Of a stretch of DNA of 5,331 nucleotides, positions 1-5,066 are shown piece by piece (within the stretch, counting starts at the first letter, position 1; each line of letters starts with the position of its first letter). The DNA is from Tepidiphilus sp. (lineage in GTDB: Bacteria; Pseudomonadota; Gammaproteobacteria; Burkholderiales; Rhodocyclaceae), in assembly GCA_028684345.1 (NCBI GenBank), contig JAQUGB010000124.1, positions 1 through 5,331 on the forward strand, given 5' to 3'. The notes under the pieces are model-generated. The model did no database searches. It was not told the origin of the DNA and saw only the letters and a list, made by a program, of their open reading frames with translations. The position numbers and the translations under genes were made by a program.

Positions 1-25
1 GGGGGTGAGGCGGGCGCTCAGGCGC

Positions 26-361
26 TCAAAACTCTCGCACGAGCTCGGCACGTTCGTTTGCCAACTGCTCGTAGCGAGGGATCTTGGCGAGTTCCTGAGC
101 GAGCGCCTCGCGTCGCTGTACGGCGTCGTAGTGCGCCTGTAGGGCGAGCCAGCTTTCGGCATCCACTCCGAAGAAGGCGGCCAATCGCAGCGCCGTATCC
201 GCGCTGATGGCCCGCCGCCCTTGGATGATTTCATTGATGCGCCGACGCGGCACGCCAATGGCCCGAGCCAAGGCATACTGGCTGATGCCGAGTGGTTTGA
301 GCCAGTCTTCCAGCAGAATCGTACCGGGGTGTACCAAAGGAACTTCGCGGCTCATCGACAT
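26..361 (-). CDS. higA: HigA-type antitoxin, XRE-family DNA-binding protein
   Basis: Antitoxin of a type II toxin-antitoxin pair: proteins of this family bind and neutralise the HigB ribonuclease and repress their own operon. With the ATG at 361 the product is 111 residues, close to the usual ~100. The N-terminal part carries the family signature HPGTILLEDWL followed by a helix-turn-helix (about residues 25-48, GISQYALARAIG then RRINEIIQGRR); then comes the LRLAAFFGVDAESWLALQ block typical of HigA/VapI-like proteins and a charged helical C-terminus. It begins 7 nt after the higB stop. GAGA lies 5 nt before ATG 361, which favours that start; an in-frame ATG at 355 (109 residues) is a close alternative. 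The reading frame stays open upstream to 442, but that would overlap the end of the toxin gene and adds no family-like sequence. Family assignment is firm; the activity is inferred. Confidence 0.93.
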   Translation of the reverse strand: MSMSREVPLVHPGTILLEDWLKPLGISQYALARAIGVPRRRINEIIQGRRAISADTALRLAAFFGVDAESWLALQAHYDAVQRREALAQELAKIPRYEQLANERAELVREF

Positions 362-368
362 GACTTTC

Positions 369-647
369 TCAGTGGCAATCAACGATTTCGACCTCCCAAG
401 CATCGCGCCCGTCCCAAACGAAGCACACGCGCCATTGATCATTGATGCGGATACTGTACTGACCTGCGCGATCCCCCGAGAGTAGCTCCAACCGATTTCC
501 CGGAGGAATGCGCAGAAATTCCAATGAAGTGGCTGCGTGCAACTGCTGCAACTTGCGCATGGCCACCGCCTCGAATGCCACGAACCGAGCGATGCGTTTT
601 CCGTGGAAAAAGGATTCGGTGTCGCGGCAACGAAACGATCGGATCAT
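369..647 (-). CDS. higB: HigB-type toxin, RelE/HigB superfamily mRNA interferase
   Basis: Toxin of the pair. HigB proteins cleave mRNA on the translating ribosome and slow growth when not held by HigA. The product is 92 residues, the standard length, with family blocks MIRSFRCRDTE (1-11), IPPGNRLELLSGDRAGQYSIRINDQWRVCF (47-76) and a VEIVD end. The last three residues are Asp90-Cys91-His92, where relatives I know have Asp-Tyr-His; Ser57 stands where many have Lys (LKGDR versus LSGDR here). Both changes touch positions tied to catalysis in Proteus HigB, so activity may be altered. The ATG at 647 is the only plausible start: an in-frame stop lies two codons upstream (TGA at 653-651) and there is no ribosome binding site. 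The predicted transcript starts at or within a base or two of this ATG. It is the first gene of a higBA operon; higA follows after 7 nt. Confidence 0.94.
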   Translation of the reverse strand: MIRSFRCRDTESFFHGKRIARFVAFEAVAMRKLQQLHAATSLEFLRIPPGNRLELLSGDRAGQYSIRINDQWRVCFVWDGRDAWEVEIVDCH

Positions 648-653
648 GATTCA

Positions 654-682
654 ATCGTAACGCCAAAGGTTACGAACGTCAA
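654..682 (-). promoter_or_regulatory. Predicted sigma-70 promoter of higBA
   Basis: On the minus strand TTGACG (682-677, 5/6 to the -35 consensus) is followed by a 17-bp spacer and TACGAT (659-654, 4/6 to the -10 consensus). Six bases separate the -10 box from the higB ATG, so the expected start of transcription coincides with the A of the ATG and the message would be leaderless. The spacing and match are seen directly; promoter activity is inferred. Confidence 0.72.
655..675. promoter_or_regulatory. Inverted repeat, likely HigA operator
   Basis: A perfect palindrome with 7-bp arms, TCGTAAC-N7-GTTACGA, lies in the higBA promoter and covers most of the spacer and most of the -10 box. HigA antitoxins are dimeric helix-turn-helix repressors that bind inverted repeats at their own promoter, so this is the natural operator candidate: a dimer bound here would block RNA polymerase. 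It is the only such symmetric element seen in the 92-bp gap between tusA and higB. Binding is inferred. Confidence 0.7.
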
Positions 683-739
683 CGATGAGAAAGGTTTTGG
701 CTGACGTGCTGGATGTCGATTCCCACCACCGTTCCATCC

Positions 740-976
740 CTAGCGCCGCACCAACACGAATTCGTATTCCCCCTCCTCGACTTCACGCGCCACTTCCAGC
801 ACGTTGCCGCTCTGACGGGCGAAGGCGGAGAAGTCTTTCATCGAGCCGGGATCAGTCGTCAGCACCCGCAGGCGTTGCCCCGAGTGCAGCGTGGCGAGTG
901 CTTTTTTCGTGCGCAGGATGGGCAGTGGGCAGCGCAACCCGCGCGCGTCGAGTTCGAGATCGGCGTCTACGACCAC
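740..976 (-). CDS. tusA: TusA/SirA-family sulfurtransferase (sulfur carrier)
   Basis: Small cytoplasmic sulfur carrier that passes persulfide sulfur between proteins; members serve tRNA thiolation, cofactor synthesis or sulfur oxidation, and the sequence alone does not say which. With the GTG at 976 the product is 78 residues, the usual size. The hallmark is ELDARGLRCPLPILRTKKAL (residues 8-27) with the sulfur-bearing Cys16 in a CPxP motif; TTDPGSMKDFSAFARQSGN (about 43-61) is the second conserved block, followed by a final beta strand EYEFVLVRR. GGAGGA lies 4 nt before this GTG, a strong ribosome binding site. An upstream in-frame GTG at 1009 would add 11 residues, has no such site, and would place the start over the tRNA promoter. 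The frame continues antisense through the tRNA and Nudix genes, which is not coding. It stands apart from higBA (gap of 92 bp), and no other sulfur genes are in view. Confidence 0.9.
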   Translation of the reverse strand: MVVDADLELDARGLRCPLPILRTKKALATLHSGQRLRVLTTDPGSMKDFSAFARQSGNVLEVAREVEEGEYEFVLVRR

Positions 977-980
977 GATG

Positions 981-986
981 TCCTCC
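981..986 (-). promoter_or_regulatory. Strong ribosome binding site that decides the tusA start
   Basis: GGAGGA on the minus strand, 4 nt before GTG 976. It lies inside the reading frame if the upstream GTG at 1009 were used, so it argues for the shorter 78-residue TusA. Confidence 0.65.
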
Positions 987-991
987 GGAAT

Positions 992-1021
992 TTGACGCGA
1001 TTTGCTCACGTCGGTTAGAAT
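992..1021 (+). promoter_or_regulatory. Predicted sigma-70 promoter of tRNA-Ser
   Basis: TTGACG (992-997, 5/6) and TAGAAT (1016-1021, 5/6) are separated by 18 bp. The expected transcription start, around 1028, lies about 8 nt before the mature tRNA, a usual arrangement for a tRNA gene. It overlaps the upstream region of the divergent tusA, so the two promoters may interfere. No clear opposite-strand promoter for tusA was found; TATTCT (1022-1017) on the minus strand is a weak -10 candidate without a good -35. Confidence 0.72.
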
Positions 1022-1035
1022 AGCACTTCTTCTTT

Positions 1036-1128
1036 GGAGATGTGGCCGAGAGGTCGAAGGCACTCCCCTGCTAAGGGAGCATACCGGCAAAACCGGTATC
1101 GAGGGTTCGAATCCCTCCATCTCCGCCA
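1036..1128 (+). tRNA. tRNA-Ser (anticodon GCU)
   Basis: A complete class II tRNA of 93 nt that reads the AGC and AGU serine codons. The acceptor stem GGAGATG (1036-1042) pairs with CATCTCC (1118-1124), followed by G73 and an encoded CCA (1126-1128). The anticodon arm is CTCCC-CTGCTAA-GGGAG (1063-1079) with anticodon GCT at 1070-1072. The long variable arm TACCGG-CAAAA-CCGGTA (1082-1098) is diagnostic of serine or leucine tRNAs. The T arm is GAGGG-TTCGAAT-CCCTC (1101-1117). All stems pair fully. A strong promoter lies just upstream. No terminator is visible before the Nudix gene that begins 40 nt downstream, so the primary transcript may include both. Confidence 0.98.
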
Positions 1129-1168
1129 ACATCCAAGCCCCTTCTCCCGCAGCATCGAGGCGGCCGTG

Positions 1169-1735
1169 ATGAAATATTGTTCCCTTTGCGGCCATCCTTT
1201 GCGGGTAGCCGTCCCCCCAGGCGACAATCGACCACGGCACGTATGCGGTCACTGTGGCGAGGTGCACTATCAGAACCCCAAAGTCGTGGTGGGCGCCATC
1301 GCTCGCTGGGAAGATCGCGTCCTGCTGTGCCGCCGGGCGATCGAGCCGCGCTTGGGTTGGTGGACCCTGCCGGCCGGTTTCATGGAAAACGGTGAATCCA
1401 CCATGGAAGCGGCCATGCGCGAGACTTGGGAAGAGGCCGGGGCGCTCATCGAGGTGGAAGACCTACACGCGCTCATCGACGTGCCGCCCATCCAGCAAGT
1501 GCACCTCTTCTACCGTGCGCGTCTGCTTCGGCTCGACATCGCTCCGGGCGAGGAAAGCCTGGAAACCCGGCTGTTCCGTCTGGACGACATCCCTTGGGGC
1601 GAACTGGCTTTCGAAACGGTGCGCCTGGCGCTGCGCCACGAGGTGGAGGCGCCCGGCGGGGGAATCCTGGTGACCTCGCTGGGAGCGAAAGGCTCGCCGG
1701 ATCAGCGCCAGAGGCGCACTTCCCCCACGGCGTAG
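1169..1735 (+). CDS. Nudix hydrolase with N-terminal zinc ribbon
   Basis: A cytoplasmic hydrolase of nucleoside diphosphates linked to another group; the substrate cannot be read from sequence. The product is 188 residues. A four-cysteine zinc ribbon comes first (Cys4, Cys7, Cys26, Cys29), then the block HYQNPKVVVGAI, shared by zinc-ribbon Nudix proteins common in proteobacteria. The Nudix box spans residues 70-92 (Gly70, Glu76, Arg84-Glu85, Glu88-Glu89, Gly91) and fits GX5EX7REUXEEXGU except for Thr86 and Ala92 at two hydrophobic positions; all metal-binding glutamates are present. ATG 1169 is preceded by GAGG at 1157-1160; a GTG directly before it (1166) is an alternative. It probably shares the tRNA-Ser promoter. 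The last 14 or so residues (rich in Gln, Arg, Ser) look like an extension beyond the family core, and the final 34 bp overlap the convergent lipoprotein gene. Confidence 0.93.
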   Translation: MKYCSLCGHPLRVAVPPGDNRPRHVCGHCGEVHYQNPKVVVGAIARWEDRVLLCRRAIEPRLGWWTLPAGFMENGESTMEAAMRETWEEAGALIEVEDLHALIDVPPIQQVHLFYRARLLRLDIAPGEESLETRLFRLDDIPWGELAFETVRLALRHEVEAPGGGILVTSLGAKGSPDQRQRRTSPTA

Positions 1736-2253
1736 CGCTGCGCGAGCGGTCGCGTGGAATGCACCCCTTCTTCGTAGCTCAGGATTTCGAATCCCGTGGC
1801 ACCGCGGCGCGTGACGATTTCTTGGGCAGCGCGGCGAAACACGGTGTAGGCTTCGCCTTGCCCGCCCGTGGTGAGCGTGCGCATGTTCATGCGGATGCGG
1901 GCCACCTTGGCGTCGGGTGATTCGAGCACCTGGATGCGCCAGTTGGGCTCGAAGGGGTCGTAGAGGGCATAGGCGATGAGCGCCGCGCCCCCGAGCTGAC
2001 GGAGCAAGGCGGTGTGGGAGACGGAGGTGGCCGAGGAGGCTGCGCCGGCGCCTCCGCCCGCCGCTGCATCTCCCCCGGCCGCGGTGACTCCACCGTCGAT
2101 GTTGAGCGACGATTCCGACAGGATGAGGGCGCTCCCCGCGGCCCCGGCGAGCGGCGCGTCGTATTTGCCCCAGTCCACACTCGAACCGGCGCAGCCGGTG
2201 AGGGTGAGCGCGAGCAGCGCGGTGAGCGGAATCGAGCGGCCGAGGGTGCGCAT
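1702..2253 (-). CDS. Putative outer-membrane lipoprotein, third gene of the flgKL unit
   Basis: Function not recognised. The 183-residue product starts with a lipoprotein signal: a basic N-terminus, the hydrophobic stretch PLTALLALTL, and a lipobox LTGC with Cys21 as the lipidated residue. Ala rather than Asp at the next position points to sorting to the outer membrane. Residues 55-80 are a Gly/Ala/Ser-rich low-complexity linker. A short hydrophobic run (GGAALIAYALY, 88-98) leads into a C-terminal domain (about 100-183) with mixed strand and helix character, including AYTVFRRAAQEIVTRRGATGFEILSYEEG. That layout weakly recalls small CC0125/CC1285-type lipoproteins, but I would not assign it. 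It begins 9 nt after the flgL stop, with GAGAG as ribosome binding site overlapping that stop codon, so it is almost surely cotranscribed with flgK and flgL. A role in hook-filament or basal-body assembly is inferred only from position. Confidence 0.85.
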   Translation of the reverse strand: MRTLGRSIPLTALLALTLTGCAGSSVDWGKYDAPLAGAAGSALILSESSLNIDGGVTAAGGDAAAGGGAGAASSATSVSHTALLRQLGGAALIAYALYDPFEPNWRIQVLESPDAKVARIRMNMRTLTTGGQGEAYTVFRRAAQEIVTRRGATGFEILSYEEGVHSTRPLAQRYAVGEVRLWR

Positions 2254-2262
2254 CGTGCTCTC

Positions 2263-3315
2263 TCAGAGGTATTGGAAGAGCGAGAGATTGGCCACGCGTA
2301 CGAAGGACTGCTGCGCCGCCTGCAGGACGAGCTGCTGCTGGGCGAGCCGGCTCAGGGCTTCGTTGTAGTCCAGATCCTCGATGCGCGAGCGGGCAGTGGC
2401 GTAGTGCAGATCGAGCGTCTGCCCGGCATAATCGAGCGAATCGAGCTCGGCGCGCTGCGAGCCGACCTTGGATTGATATACGGCGATGCGTTCCATGAAA
2501 GCGTCGACCATGTCGAGGCCGTAACTCGTGGGATCCGGAGCGCCCGTGTCGGGATCCAGGTATTCCAGCGGTAGCGTCGTCGTTGCCGAGGTGGCGGGGT
2601 CGATGGCGTCGATCGCGGTCTTGAGGCGGTTGAAGAACTCTGCCGGGGGATAGGTCGCCGGCGTTCCGGTTGTCGGATCCGTAGGATCCGTCGGTGGAAT
2701 CGCGGGTGTATATAAGCTCTGATCCGCTTCGAAGAGCCCCCCTCCCCCCGCCGCCGAACCAGGGATGCCGATGTCCATCCGTCGCTCGGGGCCGACCTGC
2801 ATCTGTCGGGTGCCGGCATCGCCTTGGTAATAATAGAGATCGGGCGTGTCTGGGTGGCCATCGTGGTCGCCGAAAACGATCGGCGGCGTATCGTTCTTGT
2901 AGCCGGCGAACAGGTATTCACCCTGTCCGTCCTTGCTGTTGGCGAGCGCGACGAGGTTGTCGAGCTGGCTGCGCAGGTCGGAAACGATCGCCGCCTTGTC
3001 CTGGGCGCTGAGCCCGCCGTTGCCTGCCTGGATGAATTTCTGCCGCATGTATTGCAGCGTGTCGTTCATGGTGGAGAGTCGCGCGTCGGTGAGCGCGAGC
3101 TGATCCTTGGCGTAGCCGATGTTGGCGAGGAACTGCTTGTTCACGCCTTGGGATTGCTGCAGCTCGAGGCTGCGCGCAGCGCGCACGGGGTCGTCCGAGG
3201 GGCGAAGCATCTTGCGCCCCGTGGCAACCTGCAACTGGGTTTGCGCGAGCTGCGTCTGGTTGTCCATCATGGCCGCGATGTTGCGCTCGAAGATCTGGGA
3301 AGTGGAGATGCGCAT
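2263..3315 (-). CDS. flgL: Flagellar hook-associated protein 3, FlgL
   Basis: FlgL is exported through the flagellar type III apparatus and forms the second junction ring between hook and filament, on top of FlgK. The 350-residue product has the flagellin-like ends of the family: MRISTSQIFERNIAAMMDNQTQL with QVATGRKMLRPSDDPVRAA at the N-terminus (1-47), the EYLFAG motif (133-138), and a C-terminal helix NEALSRLAQQQLVLQAAQQSFVRV (318-341) ending in LSLFQYL. The central part (about 140-265) is the variable, surface-exposed region and contains a Pro/Thr/Asp-rich insert with a short tandem repeat (TDPTDPT, 209-215). GGGAG lies 7 nt before the ATG at 3315. The gene starts 14 nt after the flgK stop and is followed after 9 nt by the lipoprotein gene, which places it in the middle of a three-gene unit. 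Confidence 0.97.
   Translation of the reverse strand: MRISTSQIFERNIAAMMDNQTQLAQTQLQVATGRKMLRPSDDPVRAARSLELQQSQGVNKQFLANIGYAKDQLALTDARLSTMNDTLQYMRQKFIQAGNGGLSAQDKAAIVSDLRSQLDNLVALANSKDGQGEYLFAGYKNDTPPIVFGDHDGHPDTPDLYYYQGDAGTRQMQVGPERRMDIGIPGSAAGGGGLFEADQSLYTPAIPPTDPTDPTTGTPATYPPAEFFNRLKTAIDAIDPATSATTTLPLEYLDPDTGAPDPTSYGLDMVDAFMERIAVYQSKVGSQRAELDSLDYAGQTLDLHYATARSRIEDLDYNEALSRLAQQQLVLQAAQQSFVRVANLSLFQYL
2674..2691. repeat. 9-bp tandem duplication within flgL
   Basis: Two adjacent 9-bp units differing only in the first base (cggatccgt, aggatccgt) encode the TDP-TDP repeat in the variable region of FlgL. Two further GGATCC cores lie nearby at 2531-2536 and 2552-2557 but are not in tandem. The pattern suggests small in-frame expansion by slippage in a loop that tolerates length change. 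Confidence 0.6.
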
Positions 3316-3329
3316 GGTCGTTCTCCCGG

Positions 3330-5000
3330 TCAGCTGGCGATGGCGAGCACGGAATCGAAGAGCCTCTGTGACATCTGCATCACCTTGCTCGCGGCCAGAT
3401 AGGCTTGCTGGAAGCGTATCAGATTGGCGGCCTCTTCATCCAGATTGACCCCGGCGAGACTGTCTCGCTGCGCCCGGATTTGCTCGTGCAGCGCCTGGGA
3501 AGCGGTGGCGCCATTGATCACCTCGCTCGCCTTGGCGCCGACCGCAGACACGGTGCGTGCGTAGACGCTTTGCAAGGTTGCGGTGGGCTGACCGGAGGCG
3601 TTAGCGTAGAGAAATTTGTCGGTCTGGATGGCGGCGAGCGCCAACGCGTTGCGATTGTCGGCCGGACCACTTCCAGGAGCGAGCGTACCGGTCGGGTCTT
3701 CTTCCGCAGCGGCGATCTGACGGGGATCGGTGATCGCCACGCCGATCTTGGAGGCGGCGTTACGGTACGGCGAGATGACGGCGGTCTCGCCGGTTTGCAG
3801 GGTCACTCCGGAGAAGTCGAGACCGTCGATCACGGAGTTTGCCGAAACATCGAAGACCTTGCCGTCGCTCTGCCGCGTCACGGTGAGCGTGCCATTGGTG
3901 TTGCTCAGAATATACGTGTCGGGGCGAAGCGCCCCAAGATCGACCGAAGAGGCAAACGGGACGGTAACGGTGCTGCCGGCCGAACCGGTGGTCGTCGCGG
4001 AGAGATCGATTCCGGAAAAATAGGCGCTCCCGGTCGATCCATCCAATCCATAGCCCGACGCATGCACTTCGTTGAATTTCACTGCGAGAGCGAGCGCAAG
4101 AAAACCGAGCTGGTCTTGCACTGGCTCGAGCGTGTCGCGCCTGAAAGCGAGCATGGCGCCCAGTTCGCCTTCGGTGATGAGTTGCTCGGGGAGGATTTGA
4201 GCCGCTCCGGTGCCGATCTGGTATGTGACCTGGGTGCGCATGGGCTGCGCGGGATCGGGCCGGGTGGCGAGCGTGGCGCTCTCCATTCCCTGCACCAGCG
4301 CCTGCCCGTTGCCGATGAACACGTTCATGATGCCGCGATCATCGACCACCGCATGGACGTTGACGAGCTTGGAGAGTTCGGCGAGCGCCTGGTCGCGCTG
4401 ATCGAGCAGATCGTTGGGCGCGGCGCCGTTGCCCACGCCGAGCGCCCGCGTGATTTCCTGGTTGAGCCGGGCGATTTGTTGCCCGTACTGGGTGATCTGC
4501 TGGGTGGCGAGCGAGACGTTCTGTTGCAACGCAGCGTCGATCTCTTCGATCCTGTCCGAGAGCAGGTGGAAACGATTGACCAGGGCCTCGCTTTGCGAGA
4601 GCATCGTCTGCCGCGCGGGGATGCTGGAGGGGTTGTTCGCTACTTCGTTCACGGAGTCGAAGAACTGCGCCATGGCCGAGGAAACCCCCAGATCCGGGTC
4701 GGCGATGAGATCGTCGATCGGTGCGATGAGGTTGCGATAGCTCTGGTAGTAGCTCGCCTGGCTCTGCGATTGCAGCAGTTGCCGATGCAGGAACTGGTCG
4801 TAGCTGCGCTGCACGTCCACGACGCGCGCGCCCTGCCCTACGTAGCCGTAGCCCATGTACTGCGACGGCTGGGTGGTCTGCACCGTACTCTGGCGGCTGT
4901 AGCCGGGCGTGTCGGCATTGGCGATGTTGTGGCTGGCGACGGTGAGCTTGGCCTGCGCGGCCATCAGCCCGGTCAATCCGATGTTGAGAAAATCGGCCAT
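3330..5000 (-). CDS. flgK: Flagellar hook-associated protein 1, FlgK
   Basis: FlgK is exported through the flagellum and forms the first junction ring on the finished hook, on which FlgL and then the filament assemble. The 556-residue product is within the family's range. The N-terminus holds the rod/hook motif LNIGLTGLMAAQAKLTVASHNIANADTPGYSRQ-like block (residues 5-37, key part ANADTPGYSRQ), and the C-terminus the matching helix VNLDEEAANLIRFQQAYLAASKVMQ (518-542). In between are a coiled-coil-prone stretch rich in Gln (about 145-190) and a Gly/Thr/Ser-rich beta domain (about 320-430) in the variable, exposed part. The ATG at 5000 has GGGAG 6 nt upstream. A sigma-54 promoter precedes it, and flgL follows after 14 nt. 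A very long opposite-strand open frame over the gene is a by-product of GC-rich codon use. No defects were seen. Confidence 0.97.
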   Translation of the reverse strand: MADFLNIGLTGLMAAQAKLTVASHNIANADTPGYSRQSTVQTTQPSQYMGYGYVGQGARVVDVQRSYDQFLHRQLLQSQSQASYYQSYRNLIAPIDDLIADPDLGVSSAMAQFFDSVNEVANNPSSIPARQTMLSQSEALVNRFHLLSDRIEEIDAALQQNVSLATQQITQYGQQIARLNQEITRALGVGNGAAPNDLLDQRDQALAELSKLVNVHAVVDDRGIMNVFIGNGQALVQGMESATLATRPDPAQPMRTQVTYQIGTGAAQILPEQLITEGELGAMLAFRRDTLEPVQDQLGFLALALAVKFNEVHASGYGLDGSTGSAYFSGIDLSATTTGSAGSTVTVPFASSVDLGALRPDTYILSNTNGTLTVTRQSDGKVFDVSANSVIDGLDFSGVTLQTGETAVISPYRNAASKIGVAITDPRQIAAAEEDPTGTLAPGSGPADNRNALALAAIQTDKFLYANASGQPTATLQSVYARTVSAVGAKASEVINGATASQALHEQIRAQRDSLAGVNLDEEAANLIRFQQAYLAASKVMQMSQRLFDSVLAIAS

Positions 5001-5038
5001 GGTTTGCTCCCGGCGCGAGGAAGATGTCGCCAGTAAAC

Positions 5039-5055
5039 TAGCAATTTATGTGCCA
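5039..5055 (-). promoter_or_regulatory. Sigma-54 (RpoN) promoter of the flgK operon
   Basis: On the minus strand TGGCAC-ATAAA-TTGCT (5055-5040) matches the sigma-54 -24/-12 consensus TGGCAC-N5-TTGCW at every defined base, with the invariant GG and GC exactly 10 bp apart. The expected start of transcription is about 5029, giving a 29-nt leader that contains the flgK ribosome binding site (5011-5007). It sits in the only sizeable gap of the flagellar cluster, between flgJ and flgK. Such promoters need an enhancer-binding activator (FlrC/FleR or FleQ type in flagellar systems); no enhancer site could be recognised by eye. Confidence 0.85.
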
Positions 5056-5066
5056 TGCTTTCGAGA

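Noticed and set aside
362..442. Upstream extension of higA to an ATG at 442
   Set aside because: It would overlap the toxin gene by over 70 bp, and the added residues show no antitoxin features; ATG 361 has GAGA at a good distance and family-typical length.
706..729. Imperfect hairpin downstream of tusA, considered as a terminator
   Set aside because: The stem has a mismatch and a wobble pair, and no T-run follows on the minus strand.
685..1023. Plus-strand open frames between higB and the tRNA
   Set aside because: They are antisense to tusA, Arg/Pro-rich, lack a ribosome binding site, and resemble no family I recognise.
1118..1168. tRNA-Ser 3' end as an integration site for a mobile element
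   Set aside because: No second copy of the tRNA 3' end and no integrase or other mobile gene is in the window; the tRNA is followed directly by a housekeeping-type gene.
1007..1267. Upstream extension of the tusA frame to an ATG at 1267
   Set aside because: It runs antisense through the tRNA-Ser gene and the start of the Nudix gene and would more than double the size of TusA.
3405..5036. A 543-codon open frame on the plus strand, antisense to flgK
   Set aside because: It mirrors flgK, which has clear family motifs over its full length. Long opposite frames are expected in GC-rich genes, and this one has no recognisable domain.
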